Part shown: positions 8,465-16,453 of the stretch, in pieces
Layout of the letters: each line of letters begins with the position of its first letter
How positions within the stretch are numbered: the first letter of the stretch is position 1
Notes under the pieces: model-generated
What the model saw: only the letters and a program-made list of their open reading frames with translations
Told to the model about the DNA's origin: nothing
Database searches by the model: none
Origin: Collinsella sp. An2
GTDB lineage: Bacteria; Actinomycetota; Coriobacteriia; Coriobacteriales; Coriobacteriaceae
Length of the DNA stretch: 64,000 bases
Assembly (NCBI RefSeq): GCF_002160065.1
Contig: NZ_NFJW01000002.1
Coordinates: forward strand, 1 to 64,000
Direction: 5' to 3'
Position numbers and translations under genes: made by a program

Positions 8465-9862
8465 ATGGAGGCAACCGCCATCATCCTTGCTGCGGGCGAA
8501 GGCACCCGCATGAAGTCCAACCACGCCAAGGTCTCGCACGAGATTCTTGGCAAGCCCATGATCTGCTGGGTCGTCGACGCCGCGCTCGCCGCTGGCGTGA
8601 CCCGCGTGGTCGTCGTTATCGGCAGCCACGCAGACGAGGTGCGCACGCTGCTGGAAGCCTCCTACGGCACGCGCGAAGACGCCCACATCGAGTGCGTTGA
8701 GCAGACCGAGCGCCTGGGCACCGGTCACGCCGTGCGCGTGGCGCTGGATGCCACGGGTATCGACGCCGGCCCCGTTGTGGTGCTCAATGGCGACCTCCCG
8801 CTGATTCAGCCTCAAACCGTCGAGCAGTTTGCCCAGTCGGTCGCCGACGGCTCCTGCGCGGCTTCCATCCTCACCTGCACCCCGCCCGACCCCTTTGGCT
8901 ACGGGCGCCTGGAGCTCGACGAGCACGGCGACGTCGTGCGCAACATCGAGCAGAAAGATTGCACGCCCGAACAGGCCGCGACCCTGCTTGAGTGCAACAT
9001 GGGCTGCTATGCGTTTGACGGGGCCCAGCTGGCGGCGCATATCGGCGAGGTCGGATGCGACAACGCCCAGGGTGAGTACTACCTGCCCGACATGATTGAG
9101 ATCCTGAGGTCCGCCGGCCAGACCGTGCGCATCTGCCACCTCGATGACTATCGCGAGGCGCTTGGCGTCAACAGCCGTGCGCAGCTCGCCCAGATCACCG
9201 CCATCGCGCGCGACCGCGAGAACGAGCGCCATATGGCCGAAGGCGTCACCATCATCGACCCCACCAGCACCTGGATCGCGCCGGGGGTCACCATCGGCCG
9301 CGATACGGTTGTCTGGCCGCTTACATTCCTGCTCGGCGACACCCATGTGGGCGAGGGCTGCGTCGTCGGCCCCAACACCCGCCTCACCGACTGCCGCGTG
9401 GGCGATGGCTCATCCGTCGAGGAGACCGTGGGCATCCAGGCCGTCATCGAGCGCGAGGTCTCCGTGGGCCCGCGCGCCTACCTGCGCCCCGGCGCCCACA
9501 TACTCGACCACGCCCATGTGGGCACGCACGTCGAGATCAAGAACTCCACCATCGGCGAGGGCTCCAAGGTCCCGCACCTCTCGTACATCGGCGACACGCA
9601 GATGGGTGCCGGCGTGAACATCGGCGCCGGATCCATCACCTGCAACTACGACGGCAAGCACAAAAATGCAACCGTAATCGGAGACCGTACGTTCATCGGT
9701 TCCGATACCATGATGGTTGCTCCTGTTCACATTGGCTCCGACGTCATCACGGGCGCCGGCGGCACCATCACCAAGGATGTTCCTGACGGCGCGCTCGCCC
9801 TCGAGCGTACCGAGCAGCACATCGTAGAGGGTTACACCGAGCGCAGGCGCGCTCGTCTGTAG
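8465..9862 (+). CDS. glmU: Bifunctional GlmU: GlcN-1-P acetyltransferase / GlcNAc-1-P uridylyltransferase
   Basis: 465 residues, standard for GlmU. The N-terminal uridylyltransferase half opens with ILAAGEGTRMKS (nucleotide-binding loop) and includes LGTGHAV and NGDLPLI. From about residue 255 the left-handed beta-helix acetyltransferase runs with hexapeptide repeats (VTIGRDTVVWP, VGTHVEIKNSTIGEGSKVPH, GAGVNIGAGSITCNYDGKHK). It makes UDP-N-acetylglucosamine for peptidoglycan and wall polymers. It lies 48 bases upstream of prs on the same strand; the glmU-prs pairing is common in Gram-positives and suggests co-transcription. Confidence 0.97.
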   Translation: MEATAIILAAGEGTRMKSNHAKVSHEILGKPMICWVVDAALAAGVTRVVVVIGSHADEVRTLLEASYGTREDAHIECVEQTERLGTGHAVRVALDATGIDAGPVVVLNGDLPLIQPQTVEQFAQSVADGSCAASILTCTPPDPFGYGRLELDEHGDVVRNIEQKDCTPEQAATLLECNMGCYAFDGAQLAAHIGEVGCDNAQGEYYLPDMIEILRSAGQTVRICHLDDYREALGVNSRAQLAQITAIARDRENERHMAEGVTIIDPTSTWIAPGVTIGRDTVVWPLTFLLGDTHVGEGCVVGPNTRLTDCRVGDGSSVEETVGIQAVIEREVSVGPRAYLRPGAHILDHAHVGTHVEIKNSTIGEGSKVPHLSYIGDTQMGAGVNIGAGSITCNYDGKHKNATVIGDRTFIGSDTMMVAPVHIGSDVITGAGGTITKDVPDGALALERTEQHIVEGYTERRRARL

Positions 9863-9910
9863 CGAACAACGCTAGGGCAAGGCAGTCCACAACAAAAGGA
9901 GAACGGGCAG

Positions 9911-10897
9911 ATGCCAACACAGGACCACAAATTGACCCATCAGATGTATAAGACGCTGCGTCTGTATTCGGGGTCGTGTAACCGGCCGCTTGCGCAGAAA
10001 ATCGCTGACATCCTGGGTGTCGAGCTCTCGGGTCTTGCCCTTGAGAAGTTTGCGAACGGCGAGATCTACGCCCGCTTTGACGAGTCCGTTCGTGGCGCGG
10101 ACGTCTTCCTGGTGCAGTCCATTGCAGGAGCCAGCGTCAACGACATGCTGATGGAGCTGCTGGTGGCCACCGACGCCGCCAAGCGCGCCTCGGCCCGCAC
10201 CATCACCGCGGTCATCACCCACTATGCGTATGCGCGCCAGGACCGCAAGGCCGCCCCGCGCGAGCCCATCACCGCTCGCCTGGTGGCCAACCTGCTTGAG
10301 CGCGCCGGTGTCGACCGCATCATCACCCTCGACCTGCACCAGGGCCAGATCCAGGGCTTCTTCGATATTCCGGTGAACCAGCTGTCTGCGCTGCCGCTGT
10401 TTGGCGACTACTACAACGCCATGGGCTTCGACACCGACAACCTCGTGGTCGTCTCCCCCGACGTGGGCCGCGCCAAAGCCGCCAAGATGCTCTCCGACAT
10501 GCTGGGCTGCGACCTGGCCATTGCTCACAAGGGCCGCCCGCGCCACAACGCCGCCGAGGTCATGGGCATCATCGGTGACATCGAGGGCAAGACCTGCATC
10601 ATCAACGACGACATGATCGACACCGCGGGCACCCTGTGCGCCGGCGTCAAGGAGCTCAAGAAGATGGGCGCTGGCGACATCTACGTGTGCGCCACGCATG
10701 GCATTTTCTCGGGTCCGGCCATCGAGCGCCTGAACAACGCGCCCATCGTCGAGTGCCTGGTAACCGACTCCATCCCCGTTGAGGTGGGCGGCAAGATCAA
10801 GACCATCTCCGTGGCCCAGGAGTTTGCCGACGCCATCAACGCCGTGTACGAGGAGCACTCGGTTTCCAAGCTCGTCGGCGGCGATTTCGCTCTGTAG
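9911..10897 (+). CDS. prs: Ribose-phosphate pyrophosphokinase (PRPP synthetase)
   Basis: 328 residues. Class I PRPP synthetase features: FANGEIYARFDESVRGADVF near the N-terminus, HYAYARQDRK (ATP flexible loop), TLDLHQGQIQGFFDIP, and the PRPP-binding loop NDDMIDTAGTL. It converts ribose 5-phosphate and ATP to PRPP, feeding purine, pyrimidine, NAD, His and Trp synthesis; purF and carAB in this window draw on this pool. AAAAGGAG precedes the start. It follows glmU closely and is followed by a strong terminator. Confidence 0.97.
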   Translation: MPTQDHKLTHQMYKTLRLYSGSCNRPLAQKIADILGVELSGLALEKFANGEIYARFDESVRGADVFLVQSIAGASVNDMLMELLVATDAAKRASARTITAVITHYAYARQDRKAAPREPITARLVANLLERAGVDRIITLDLHQGQIQGFFDIPVNQLSALPLFGDYYNAMGFDTDNLVVVSPDVGRAKAAKMLSDMLGCDLAIAHKGRPRHNAAEVMGIIGDIEGKTCIINDDMIDTAGTLCAGVKELKKMGAGDIYVCATHGIFSGPAIERLNNAPIVECLVTDSIPVEVGGKIKTISVAQEFADAINAVYEEHSVSKLVGGDFAL

Positions 10898-11083
10898 CGG
10901 AGGTTGTCGCGGGGCCTGTACGGGGCTGTCGCAGGGCTGGCGCGGGGCCGTCTCGGCACCGGCGTCTCGCGTTGCCTACGCGCCACCGTCGCGCCGCATT
11001 CCCGCCACCTTCGCGGACTTGGCCCGCCACGATGAAGGCCCTCAGGCTTGGACCGCCACGATGAGGCAATCTGTTGCTAACGA

Positions 11084-11124
11084 GCCTCCCGTCATTGCTT
11101 CCACGCAGCGCCGGGAGGCTTTTT
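11084..11124 (+). terminator. Rho-independent terminator after prs
   Basis: Stem GCCTCCCG/CGGGAGGC with a 20-base loop, followed directly by TTTTTCT. It is the first clear terminator after prs. The 10898-11083 stretch between them shows no gene, only GC-rich spacer with repeated CGGGGCTGT-like segments. Confidence 0.85.
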
Positions 11125-11278
11125 CTATCGTTCTGACAGCGACGGGCATCGCGCCTACCCCACGGGCCGAGGCACGGCAACCGACGGGAAATGCGCTCTC
11201 TCCTCCAATCCAAGCGCGGCAATCAGCAGAGATTCCGCACGCAACCCTTCGCGCGAGACTGACCCTCTGCCCCCTCGA

Positions 11279-12406
11279 TCAAGCCGGAGGCAGGCCGACG
11301 CTGCGGCGCAGGCCGTCCAGCAGCTTCGCCTGACGGGCACCCTGCTCCTGCGTTTGACGCTGAAAACGACGTCCCGCCGACCGATAGATAGACCGGACCA
11401 TCGCCTCAAGCGCACCCAGATCCCTCATCTGACCTTTGTTGATAACGATCACTCGCACGCCCATGCCGCGCAGACCGTTGCTGCGTCCCTCGTCATGAAT
11501 GTGCGCGTTCTCCGCCTCACGCCCAACGCCGCTGTATTCGACGTCGGTCTTGGCAGCCGGTATATAGGCGTCGCACACAGCATACGGGACGCCGGACGCC
11601 ATGTTTGTCGCCTGCGTATCGAAATCGATGCGGTGGTTCAACTTCATGCCGCCCTTTGGCAGCAGGCGGCATCCAAACCCGCCGTGGCGCTGCGGCAGCC
11701 CCAGCTGACCAGCCATAATCGCCTCGGCCGGAGACGCCGCCCCGGGCATAGCGAAATTCACTACCATCTGAAACGTGACGTCCTTGCTGCCTCTGCTCAG
11801 CCGGGAAACGCGACGAAGCTCCTGAATCGTTGTCGCAGGCATGCAGACAGAGTGCTCTTGCTCGACCGGACGCACCGGCCGCGCGTGGTCGGCTTCGCGG
11901 AGCTCTCGCCGAAGGCGCTCTGGCCAGACTTCTCCCCACTCGATATCCCATGTCGCCTCGGCTGGAAGGGTATAGGTCCCTAAGAACTCCGTCACCAGCA
12001 TGAACACCTCGGCAAAGCTCTTGCCTCGCGCGTATTGCATGGCCGCCAAGGCGGGAGACGCACAGTACAGGCCCGGCAAGACGCGCATGAGCATGCCCCG
12101 CTCCAGCTCGCGGCTTTGAACGCGACAGCGAATGCCCTCCCGCTTGCGTCGCGCCAAATCGTTTCCAACCAACACCTGCAGCTCTTCGCCAAGCTCATGG
12201 CCGAAGAACCCCTGGCGTTCCAGCTCGGCCCAATCGATTCGCGCCTTGTTGGGAACACAACTCTCGAGCGCGCGCTTAATCTCGATGCGCCCGACCGACG
12301 TCCACGGCAGGCTGCGGTACCGCTGCCGCGCCCATCGAATGGCTCGAATGGTAGAAATGCCTGATAAAACCAACGCCCCCACTGCCAAACGCCCCCAATC
12401 TCCCAC
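11279..12406 (-). CDS. Hypothetical protein, possible PD-(D/E)XK nuclease-like core
   Basis: Up to 375 residues; the start is uncertain because the first codon is GTG without a clear ribosome binding site, and an internal GTG is possible. The N-terminal half has winged-helix-like basic segments (GRIEIKRALES, ELERGMLMRVLPGLYCASPA). The C-terminal half holds VCDAYIPAAKTDVEYSG followed by HIHDEGRSNGLRGMGVRVIVI. An Asp, then V-E on a strand, then a basic helix and a hydrophobic strand fit the layout of a minimal PD-(D/E)XK fold, as in AbiEi-associated proteins of actinobacteria. The catalytic assignment is inference from pattern only. It stands alone, convergent with prs. Confidence 0.5.
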   Translation of the reverse strand: MGDWGRLAVGALVLSGISTIRAIRWARQRYRSLPWTSVGRIEIKRALESCVPNKARIDWAELERQGFFGHELGEELQVLVGNDLARRKREGIRCRVQSRELERGMLMRVLPGLYCASPALAAMQYARGKSFAEVFMLVTEFLGTYTLPAEATWDIEWGEVWPERLRRELREADHARPVRPVEQEHSVCMPATTIQELRRVSRLSRGSKDVTFQMVVNFAMPGAASPAEAIMAGQLGLPQRHGGFGCRLLPKGGMKLNHRIDFDTQATNMASGVPYAVCDAYIPAAKTDVEYSGVGREAENAHIHDEGRSNGLRGMGVRVIVINKGQMRDLGALEAMVRSIYRSAGRRFQRQTQEQGARQAKLLDGLRRSVGLPPA

Positions 12407-12676
12407 CTGTGCCCGACTATAGACGCATCGGCTGAAACCGACGTCCGAGCGGGCTGAGCGGTCGCTCAGCGCTTGTGGGCGTACGCCGATTCTCTGTCGA
12501 GGTTTTCAACAACACCCCACGTCAGAGGGCTTGTTTTTTCGATCTTGCCGCCTGAGGACGCCTGAAATTGCCTTCGCTTGCTGCCCTCCATAGCTCATTC
12601 AAAACGGGTGAAACCGTTTGACTTTGACTGTTCCCGCCATCAGTATGAATAGGTCAAACAACGAAAGGAGGCCCGC
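12407..12676 (+). promoter_or_regulatory. Upstream region of pth
   Basis: 270 bases without a gene. Two overlapping TTGACT hexamers occur at about 12617-12630, followed by TATGAAT near 12645. They could form a promoter for pth, but the spacing to either hexamer is not ideal. AAAGGAGG at 12663-12670 is the pth ribosome binding site. Confidence 0.3.
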
Positions 12677-13306
12677 ATGGCAGCTGCGCAGCCGGGCAAG
12701 ATCCGCATGGTGGCCGGCCTGGGCAACCCGGGGTCCGAATACGCCGAAACCAGACATAACGCCGGGTTTAAGACCGTTGACGAGCTGGGTCGCCGTGCCG
12801 GTGTGGGCTATTGGAAAAACCAGCTGGGCGCCGAGGTCGCCGTCGTGAAGGTAAACGACCCCGAGGAGCCCGGATGCCAGCGCGATGTGGTGCTCGTCAA
12901 GCCCCAGAGCTTCATGAATACGAGTGGTGGTCCCATCTCTAAGCTCTGCAAAGAATACGGTGTAAGCGCCACCGAGCTGCTTGTTGTACACGACGAGCTG
13001 GACATTCCCGAGGGCGATGTCCGCGTGAAGGTCGGAGGCGGACACGCTGGCCACAACGGCCTGCGCTCGATTATCGACAAACTGGGGAGCCGAGACTTCA
13101 GCCGCATTCGCGTGGGAATCGGCGATCCTCCGGGACGCATGCCCGTAGCCGATTTCGTACTCAAGCAGCTGCGCGGCAAAGAGGCCGAAGCCTTTACCGA
13201 CACCACCATGCGCGCGGCCGATGCCTGCGAGCTCGCGCTGACCCGCGGCGTGGTGTTCGCGCGTGACCATGTTAACGGATCCGCAGCGAGCAACGGCAAG
13301 CACTAG
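12677..13306 (+). CDS. pth: Peptidyl-tRNA hydrolase
   Basis: 209 residues, typical of Pth. Conserved: GLGNPGSEYAETRHNAGF with the catalytic His and Asn, KPQSFMNTSGG, VVHDELDIPEGDVRVK with the catalytic Asp, and GGGHAGHNGLRSI. It releases peptides from peptidyl-tRNAs that drop off the ribosome and is essential in most bacteria. AAAGGAGG lies just upstream. It stands alone, followed by a palindromic intergenic repeat and an insertion sequence. Confidence 0.97.
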   Translation: MAAAQPGKIRMVAGLGNPGSEYAETRHNAGFKTVDELGRRAGVGYWKNQLGAEVAVVKVNDPEEPGCQRDVVLVKPQSFMNTSGGPISKLCKEYGVSATELLVVHDELDIPEGDVRVKVGGGHAGHNGLRSIIDKLGSRDFSRIRVGIGDPPGRMPVADFVLKQLRGKEAEAFTDTTMRAADACELALTRGVVFARDHVNGSAASNGKH

Positions 13307-13459
13307 CCAAGCAGCGAACGGCGAGCCTGCAGCGTTGGCGTGGTGTCGAACCGGTTGTTCTCGTCCGACGTCCCGCCAGGCTCCGCCGCCCGATGCGTCC
13401 TCGCGACCCGTTACCCCGGCGCCCGCAGCGTCCCCGCGGCCCGTTCGCCTTACACCGTT

Positions 13460-13537
13460 TTAGACCAGCAACTAGATTTGACTATCTTTACGCCTGTTTT
13501 GACGCGTTTTCTTTGTCAATTCTAGTTGCTGGTCTAA
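13460..13537. repeat. Palindromic intergenic repeat, TTAGwCCAGCAACT family, copy 1
   Basis: Outer arms TTAGACCAGCAACTAGA (13460-13476) and TCTAGTTGCTGGTCTAA (13521-13537) are perfectly complementary over 17 bp. The next 8 positions (TTTGACTA against TTGTCAAT) continue as an imperfect stem. The loop is T-rich. Copies 2 and 3 at 43596 and 58354 share arm sequence and length. Flanked by pth and an IS30-type element; the sequence from 13538 to 13713 holds only degenerate GGCGAGAC-like repeats. Confidence 0.85.
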
Positions 13538-13713
13538 CTTTGTATGAAGCGAGACGGCGGGGCGGCGCGTCGGCGAGACAGCGGGTCGGCGGGACGATGT
13601 GCCGGCGGCCCAACGAGTTGGCGAGACGGCGCATCAACGAGTCGACGACCACGCGCCGCCGCCTCCGCAGCACCTTGCCGTCACGTCGCCTCGTCACCGC
13701 GCCCCATCGCCGC

Positions 13714-13725
13714 CGCACGACCATT
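13714..13725 (+). repeat. Direct repeat flanking the IS (left)
   Basis: CGCACGACCATT, identical to 15373-15384 on the other side of the insertion sequence. It abuts the left terminal inverted repeat, so it reads as a target-site duplication. Confidence 0.8.
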
Positions 13726-13850
13726 GGTTGATTCCCAACCTCAGCGCAACACCCCCTTGCAATAGGGTCTTTCCCGAGGCCAGCGCTACGCCCTCGGTCT
13801 CCGCGATCCGGCGGAACCGCAGGTCGCAAGGGGCCCGCGGCCGTCCCCAG

Positions 13851-13922
13851 CCCGTTGCGCTGGGTCCTGGAGGCATGCTCCGCCCGCCCGCCGGCCGTGG
13901 GTCCCGGACCCAGCGCAACGGG
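13851..13922. repeat. Subterminal inverted repeat in the IS
   Basis: Arms CCCGTTGCGCTGGGTCC (13851-13867) and its exact complement at 13906-13922, 17 bp each, lie just after the transposase stop. The core shares GTTGCGCTG with the terminal repeats, so it may be a transposase binding site or a transcription terminator. Confidence 0.7.
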
Positions 13923-13951
13923 CTCGCGCTCGCCGTATCCGGCGCCCCGCC

Positions 13952-15238
13952 CTACCCCCTCAGGGGGCGCTCGCCCCTCTCCGCGCGGGCGCGCTCGATG
14001 CATGCCGGGGTCAGGTCGAGCTCGGACGGGTCGAGGAGCTCTATGCCGTAGGCGTCCATGATCGCCCTCGCGTCGTCGCCGAAGGCGGCCAGCAGCATCC
14101 GGGCCGGGGGCATGAACGCCAGGACGCCGCGCGGCTCGGAGTTCAGCTGGCTCATCAGCAGGGAGCAGTCGGCCGGCGCGAGCCGGTCGAACGATATGCC
14201 GCGGCCCTTGGGCAGCAGCTTCCTCACCTCGACGTGGTTCCTCTCGCACGCGCCCTTCTGGTCCGAGCGCATCGGGTCGCAGTAGAACAGCCTGGTCTCC
14301 CCGGGCCCCTCGCCGAACGCCGCGGCTATCGCGGCCTCGTCGGCGAACTCGCTGCCGTTGTCGGTGAGCACGCACCGGAAGACGCGGCGCACGCCGTCCC
14401 TCCCGAGCACCCTCCCGATCCCGAGCAGCACCCGCTTCGTCTCCTCGGACGTCTTCGCCGCCATCGGCAGCGCCAGCTGGAACCTGGCCGCCCTGTTGTG
14501 CAGCGTCAGGAGGCAGGCCGAGTCGGACTGCCTGCCCTCGACGGTGTCCATCTCCCAGCAGCCGTCCCGGGCGTCCTGCGGCAGCGCGAGGAAGGCGGCG
14601 TACGACCTGCGGTCGGAGTGGCGGGTCCCGCCGCCCCCGGGCTTCCTCTTGCGGGGCTTGTAGCCGACCTTCCTCCGCAGCTCCATGTTGCTCATGCCGC
14701 CGTAGCCCTCGTCCACCCAGCGGTAGATGGTCGACCGCGAGGCGCCGAGGGACGGGCGCGTCGCGGCGATCTGGGCGGGCGACAGCCCGCGCGCCAGGTC
14801 CGACCGTATCGTCTCGAGCTTCATGGCCATGCCCGACTCGGTCTCGTCGACCCCCTTGCGCGCCTCCCGGAGCTCCTCGTCGGCCAGCGCCTGCGCCCTC
14901 ACGGCCCGGTACGCGGCCTTGGGCCTCCTGGAGCAGCCGCAGCGCCTCTTGTTGCACCCGTTGCACACGCCCGGCGGCGCCGCCAGCAGCCCGCACAGCC
15001 CGGGCTGGTCCCCCTCGGGGAACCGCTGCCCCTCCATGTCCCTGGGGCTCAGGTACACCCTGTTCCTCTTGACCTCGCGCGTGACGGTCGACGGCGCCCT
15101 GCCGAGCCTGCGCGCGATCTCGCGCATGCTCTCGCCCCTGTCGAGGCCGCGCTCTATCCCGCGGCGGTCGTCGAGGGTGAGCCTCGGGTAGGACCTCTGC
15201 TCGGCCAGCGGCCCCGCCTTACCCTTTCTCCTGGGCAT
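13952..15238 (-). CDS. IS30-family transposase
   Basis: 428 residues. The N-terminal helix-turn-helix (HTH_38) reads ERGLDRGESMREIARRLGRAP followed by STVTREVKRN. A cysteine-rich segment (CNGCNKRRCGC) follows at about 105-115. A second HTH-like segment (LSPAQIAATRP) precedes the DDE integrase core: Asp in EMDTVEG, Asp in LTDNGSEF, Glu in ACERNHVEVRK. The ATG at 15238 has GGAGGGG upstream; longer in-frame extensions would run through the inverted repeat. The frame is intact, so the element could be active. Confidence 0.92.
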   Translation of the reverse strand: MPRRKGKAGPLAEQRSYPRLTLDDRRGIERGLDRGESMREIARRLGRAPSTVTREVKRNRVYLSPRDMEGQRFPEGDQPGLCGLLAAPPGVCNGCNKRRCGCSRRPKAAYRAVRAQALADEELREARKGVDETESGMAMKLETIRSDLARGLSPAQIAATRPSLGASRSTIYRWVDEGYGGMSNMELRRKVGYKPRKRKPGGGGTRHSDRRSYAAFLALPQDARDGCWEMDTVEGRQSDSACLLTLHNRAARFQLALPMAAKTSEETKRVLLGIGRVLGRDGVRRVFRCVLTDNGSEFADEAAIAAAFGEGPGETRLFYCDPMRSDQKGACERNHVEVRKLLPKGRGISFDRLAPADCSLLMSQLNSEPRGVLAFMPPARMLLAAFGDDARAIMDAYGIELLDPSELDLTPACIERARAERGERPLRG

Positions 15239-15285
15239 ATCGCCCCTCCTCTCCGGGACCGGCCGCTCCGGTCCCTCGGGGGAGA

Positions 15286-15343
15286 GGCTACGCGTTCCAG
15301 GACCCAGCGCAACGCGTTGCGCTGGGTCCTGGAACGCGTAGCC
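15286..15343. repeat. 58-bp perfect palindrome at the transposase promoter
   Basis: The sequence is its own reverse complement over 58 bases without a mismatch, centred on AACGCGTT at about 15314. It consists of two head-to-head copies of the GTTGCGCTGGGTCCTGG unit. It sits between the right terminal repeat and the transposase start, where a promoter or transposase-binding site would be expected. Confidence 0.9.
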
Positions 15344-15372
15344 CTCGTTGCGCTGAGGTTGGAAATCAAACC

Positions 15373-15384
15373 CGCACGACCATT
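15373..15384 (+). repeat. Direct repeat flanking the IS (right)
   Basis: CGCACGACCATT, identical to 13714-13725. The remaining 230 bases to the nfnA-like start contain no gene and probably carry its promoter (TATAAG near 15537). Confidence 0.8.
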
Positions 15385-15613
15385 CAGCCATGACATCCAA
15401 GCATGCGCCGACCTCGGAAGGGGGTTTACCCCGGCGCAGGGTATACTGGAGCTTGTATGTGTACCTGGTTTGTCACACGCGACAGAGCTTGTGGGCAGGT
15501 CGCCTTCCACAAACAGCACCGTGCCGCGCGCCATGTATAAGCAGGGTACAAGTCGAGCCGTGGGCGCAGGGCATCCCCTGTGCGAACGGCTCCTCGTATC
15601 AGAGAGGGGTTTT

Positions 15614-16453
15614 ATGTACAAGATCCTGAAGAAGACGCAGTTCTCGGAGAAGGTCTTCGAGTTCCGCGTCCATGCGCCCAGGATGGCCAAGCATGCGCAC
15701 GCCGGCCAGTTCCTTATGGTGCGCATCAACGAAACGGGCGAGCGCGTGCCGTTCACCTTTGCCAACTGGAACTCTGAAGAGGGCTGGATCGAGTTCATCT
15801 TCATGGTCGTGGGCAAGACCACGGAGTGCCTCTCCAAGCTCAACGAGGGCGACGAGATCCAGGACATCACCGGGCCTTTGGGCTGCCCCACCGAGATCGA
15901 TGGCGACCGCGTGGTCATTCTCGGCGGCGGCGTGGGCCTGGCCATCGCCTACCCCGTCGCGCGCACCATGTGCGAGGCCGGCAAGAAAGTCTCCGTCATC
16001 ATGGGCGCCCGCACCAAGGACCTCCTTATCCTGACCGAGCAGTTCGAGGCCCTGCCGCTCGAGAACCTCTTCATTACCACCGACGATGGCTCCATGGGCG
16101 AGAAGGGCGTGGTCACCGCCCCGCTCGAGCGTCTGTGCCAGGCTGGCGAGGTCGACTCCGCCTTCGCTGTGGGCCCCGTGCCGATGATGAAGTTCTCGGC
16201 CCTTACCTGCCAGAAATATAACGTGCCCATCGTAGCGTCGCTCAACCCCATCATGGTCGACGGCACCGGCATGTGCGGCTGCTGCCGCGTCGAGGTGGGC
16301 GGCAAGACCAAGTTCGCCTGCGTCGACGGACCCGATTTTGACGCGACCCAGGTCGACTGGGACGACCTCGCCAAGCGCCAGGCCACCTACCGCACCGAAG
16401 AGGCCGCATCCATGAAGCATTACGAGGAGGAGTGCGCATGCCAGCAGAAGTAA
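15614..16453 (+). CDS. Ferredoxin-NADP reductase / NfnA-like FAD and [2Fe-2S] subunit
   Basis: 279 residues. Layout: an N-terminal beta-barrel FAD domain with MVRINETGERVPFTFANW, an NAD(P)-binding domain with VVILGGGVGLAIAYPVARTM, and a C-terminal Cys cluster (GTGMCGCCRVEVGG, then FACVDGPDFD) for a [2Fe-2S] centre. This matches the sulfide dehydrogenase/NfnA/PyrK-type electron transfer subunit. It overlaps the next gene by 16 bases, implying translational coupling and a complex. With its partner it most likely transfers electrons between NADH, NADPH and ferredoxin. The ATG at 15614 follows GAGAGGGG; an open frame extends far upstream but only through the IS. Confidence 0.85.
   Translation: MYKILKKTQFSEKVFEFRVHAPRMAKHAHAGQFLMVRINETGERVPFTFANWNSEEGWIEFIFMVVGKTTECLSKLNEGDEIQDITGPLGCPTEIDGDRVVILGGGVGLAIAYPVARTMCEAGKKVSVIMGARTKDLLILTEQFEALPLENLFITTDDGSMGEKGVVTAPLERLCQAGEVDSAFAVGPVPMMKFSALTCQKYNVPIVASLNPIMVDGTGMCGCCRVEVGGKTKFACVDGPDFDATQVDWDDLAKRQATYRTEEAASMKHYEEECACQQK

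Larger units (their letters stand above)
13726..15372 (-). mobile_element. Complete IS30-family insertion sequence, about 1.65 kb
   Basis: Ends are near-perfect terminal inverted repeats. The left one (13726-13750) opens GGTTGATTCCCAACC and the right one (15347-15372, read on the other strand) opens GGTTTGATTTCCAACC; both end in TCAGCGCAAC. One IS30-type transposase fills the centre. Subterminal copies of GTTGCGCTGGGTCC occur in opposite orientations near both ends. The 12-base direct repeats outside the ends support a single transposition event. The composition is as GC-rich as the host. Confidence 0.9.

Noticed and set aside
13488-14996. Alternative 502-codon frame across the IS
   Set aside because: It is an out-of-frame reading of the transposase with Arg/Gly/Ala-rich product. 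The transposase frame shows HTH and DDE motifs.
14234-15613. Open frame continuing upstream of the nfnA-like start
   Set aside because: It runs through the IS30 transposase in antisense and across the IS boundary. The ATG at 15614 has its own ribosome binding site and matches the family N-terminus.
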